Positions 62,648-64,000 of a DNA stretch of 64,000 nucleotides are shown here, piece by piece. Under the pieces are notes generated by a model. It was not told the DNA's origin. It saw nothing but the letters and a program-made list of their open reading frames with translations, and made no database searches. The stretch is from positions 1,240,001-1,304,000 of the forward strand of contig NZ_CP013443.1 of NCBI RefSeq assembly GCF_001718835.1. The letters are read 5' to 3'. How positions within the stretch are numbered: the stretch's first letter is position 1; the number at the start of each line of letters is the position of its first letter. A program made the position numbers and the translations under genes. Origin of the DNA: Burkholderia cepacia (GTDB lineage: Bacteria > Pseudomonadota > Gammaproteobacteria > Burkholderiales > Burkholderiaceae).

Positions 62648-64000
62648 ACGTGCAGGACGATCCGCTCGAATTCACCGGCGGCCTCGTCGCGCGGCTGCCC
62701 GAGCCCGCCGATTTCGGCATCGCGCTCGCGGAAGGTTTCGCGCGGCGAATCGGCGATCTCGCTCGCCGCGCCGGCGCGCCGGCCGCGGCCGCGCGCTGGG
62801 CGGCGCGCGCGGCGTTCGCGACGAGTCGTGCGACCGCGGGCGGCCACGTGTGCGTCGCGCTCGGCGCGCTCGCGCAGCGCTACGAAGCACCGCTCGACGA
62901 GGTTCACGCGGCGCTCGCCGCGAGCGGCGTGGTCGCGTTCGGCACGCTCGCGCGTGGCGACGAGCGGCCGCTGATCGTCGACCGCCACGATCACCTGTAC
63001 CTGTCGCGCTATTTCGACTACGAACGGCGGCTCGCCGATGCGCTCGTCGCGCAGGCCGGTGCGAGCGTGCCGGACGAAGGTCTTGCGCCCGACCGGCTGC
63101 GCGACAGTCTCGCGCGCTACTTCGGGCCGGCGAACGGTGAAGTCGACTGGCAGCGCGTCGCGGCGATCGTCGCGCTGACCGGCCGCGTGACGATCGTCAG
63201 CGGTGGCCCGGGCACGGGCAAGACGACGACCGTCGTCGGCGTGCTGGCCTGTCTGCTCGATGCGCACCCGGGGCTGCGCGTCGCGCTGGCCGCGCCGACC
63301 GGCAAGGCCGCGCAGCGGATGCAGGAGGCACTGCATGCGCGGGCCGGCGACCTGCCGCAGGAACTCGCGGCGCGCCTGCCCGATACGTCGTACACGCTGC
63401 ACCGGCTGCTGGGCGGCGGCGGGGCGGCCGGTTTCCGGCATCATCGCGACAATCCGCTGCCGTACGACCTGATCGTCGTCGACGAGGCATCGATGATCGA
63501 CGTCGCGCTCGCCGCGCATCTGCTCGATGCGCTCGCGCCGGGCGCACGGCTCGTGCTGCTCGGCGACAAGGATCAGCTGGCCGCGGTCGAGGCGGGTGCC
63601 GTATTTGCGGAGCTGAGCGCGCGACCGGCGTTTACCGCCGCGGCGCGCACGCGCATCGCGCAGGCGCTCGGCATCGACGAGGCGGCATTCGTCGCGGCGC
63701 TGCCGACGCCGGCCGATGCGGAGCCTGACGCAGCCGCGGCGGCGGCTGCGATCGGGCGCACGCCGGTCGCGCCGCCCCCGGCCGGCCCCCGCCAGGCGTC
63801 GCTGTTCGACGATGAGCCACCCGCGGCCGTGGCGACGGACGACGAAGCCGCAGGCGACGCCGACGACGCTGACGACGCGCCCGCATGGATCGAGGCCGAC
63901 GAACTGGCGTGGCTCGACGCGGCCGCGTTGCCGCCGCTCGATGCCGGGGCCGCGCAGCGCGTCGCGGCGATGATTCCCGTTGCTCCGGAGGACGTCGAGG
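62644..64000 (+). CDS. recD: Exodeoxyribonuclease V alpha chain RecD, 3' truncated by window
   Basis: About 452 residues visible, no stop before the window end. N-terminal domain then the SF1B helicase: Walker A SGGPGTGKTTTV (~residues 187-198), AAPTGKAAQRMQEAL, LIVVDEASMIDVALA and LLGDKDQLAAVEAGAVF. After residue ~325 comes an Ala/Asp/Glu-rich stretch including QASLFDDEPPA (residues 384-394), which is not a core helicase motif and looks like an insert. The ATG overlaps the recB stop. RecD is the fast 5'-3' motor of RecBCD. Confidence 0.92.
   Translation, partial: MNVQDDPLEFTGGLVARLPEPADFGIALAEGFARRIGDLARRAGAPAAAARWAARAAFATSRATAGGHVCVALGALAQRYEAPLDEVHAALAASGVVAFGTLARGDERPLIVDRHDHLYLSRYFDYERRLADALVAQAGASVPDEGLAPDRLRDSLARYFGPANGEVDWQRVAAIVALTGRVTIVSGGPGTGKTTTVVGVLACLLDAHPGLRVALAAPTGKAAQRMQEALHARAGDLPQELAARLPDTSYTLHRLLGGGGAAGFRHHRDNPLPYDLIVVDEASMIDVALAAHLLDALAPGARLVLLGDKDQLAAVEAGAVFAELSARPAFTAAARTRIAQALGIDEAAFVAALPTPADAEPDAAAAAAAIGRTPVAPPPAGPRQASLFDDEPPAAVATDDEAAGDADDADDAPAWIEADELAWLDAAALPPLDAGAAQRVAAMIPVAPEDVE

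Noticed and set aside
1..64000. CRISPR arrays, tRNA or rRNA genes, prophage or transposase genes
   Set aside because: Looked for by reading repeats and translated motifs; none seen in this window.

Overview
The window is about 67% GC, densely packed and reads like chromosomal DNA of a Burkholderia, most likely of the B. cepacia complex. This rests on the hpnIJKL hopanoid genes, a two-subunit (AruF/AruG-type) arginine succinyltransferase inside an ast operon, an ArgR of the AraC family, a recC-recB-recD operon, and a palindromic repeat type that I recall as common in Burkholderia. There is no prophage, integron, CRISPR array, rRNA or tRNA that I can see. Species assignment is inference.

Layout. 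1-5.2 kb: hopanoid side-chain operon hpnI-hpnJ-hpnK-hpnL, closed by a terminator, then a frameshifted two-repeat BamE-like lipoprotein. 6.1-18.5 kb: an arginine uptake and catabolism block. It holds the basic amino acid ABC transporter genes (aotQ-aotM-aotP), the regulator argR, a ~590-bp palindromic element, the complete arginine succinyltransferase pathway (astC, aruF/astA, aruG, astD, astB, astE) and the periplasmic binding protein (aotJ). Together these import arginine and degrade it to glutamate and succinate. 18.6-25.5 kb: an HDOD protein, an EAL phosphodiesterase with a degenerate GGDEF, an exported peroxiredoxin, a frameshifted NAD(P)-binding protein, a NYN/LOTUS nuclease-like protein with a pentapeptide-repeat tail, and a small VOC protein. 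25.6-34.4 kb: an IclR regulator and an mdtABC-type RND efflux operon, with mdtB carrying a one-base frameshift.

34.4-38.4 kb looks different from the rest. It has an orphan, well-structured candidate small RNA, then a TetR regulator divergent from a DUF3313 lipoprotein, a small two-helix membrane protein, two tiny stop/start-overlapping ORFs, and a three-domain MCE (PqiB-like) protein without a PqiA. I regard this as the most likely place for an undescribed system: a minimal lipid-transport module. 38.4-44.2 kb: a PhoX phosphatase with a foldable leader, an AmtB ammonium channel, small envelope proteins, and an Rrf2 regulator paired with an oxidoreductase, both preceded by the same 19-bp dyad. 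44.3-55.4 kb: an MscS channel, an Lrp/AsnC regulator, an FbpABC iron importer, a 54-residue membrane protein, an amino-acid permease with a HutC-like operator, and a FUSC-family membrane protein. 55.6-64 kb: recC-recB-recD, with recD cut by the window end.

Three otherwise intact, conserved genes each carry a single indel (near 5,648, 22,850 and 31,265), the last in a homopolymer. This pattern suggests sequencing or assembly errors as much as real pseudogenes. All family assignments come from reading motifs in translated sequence; no database search was possible.
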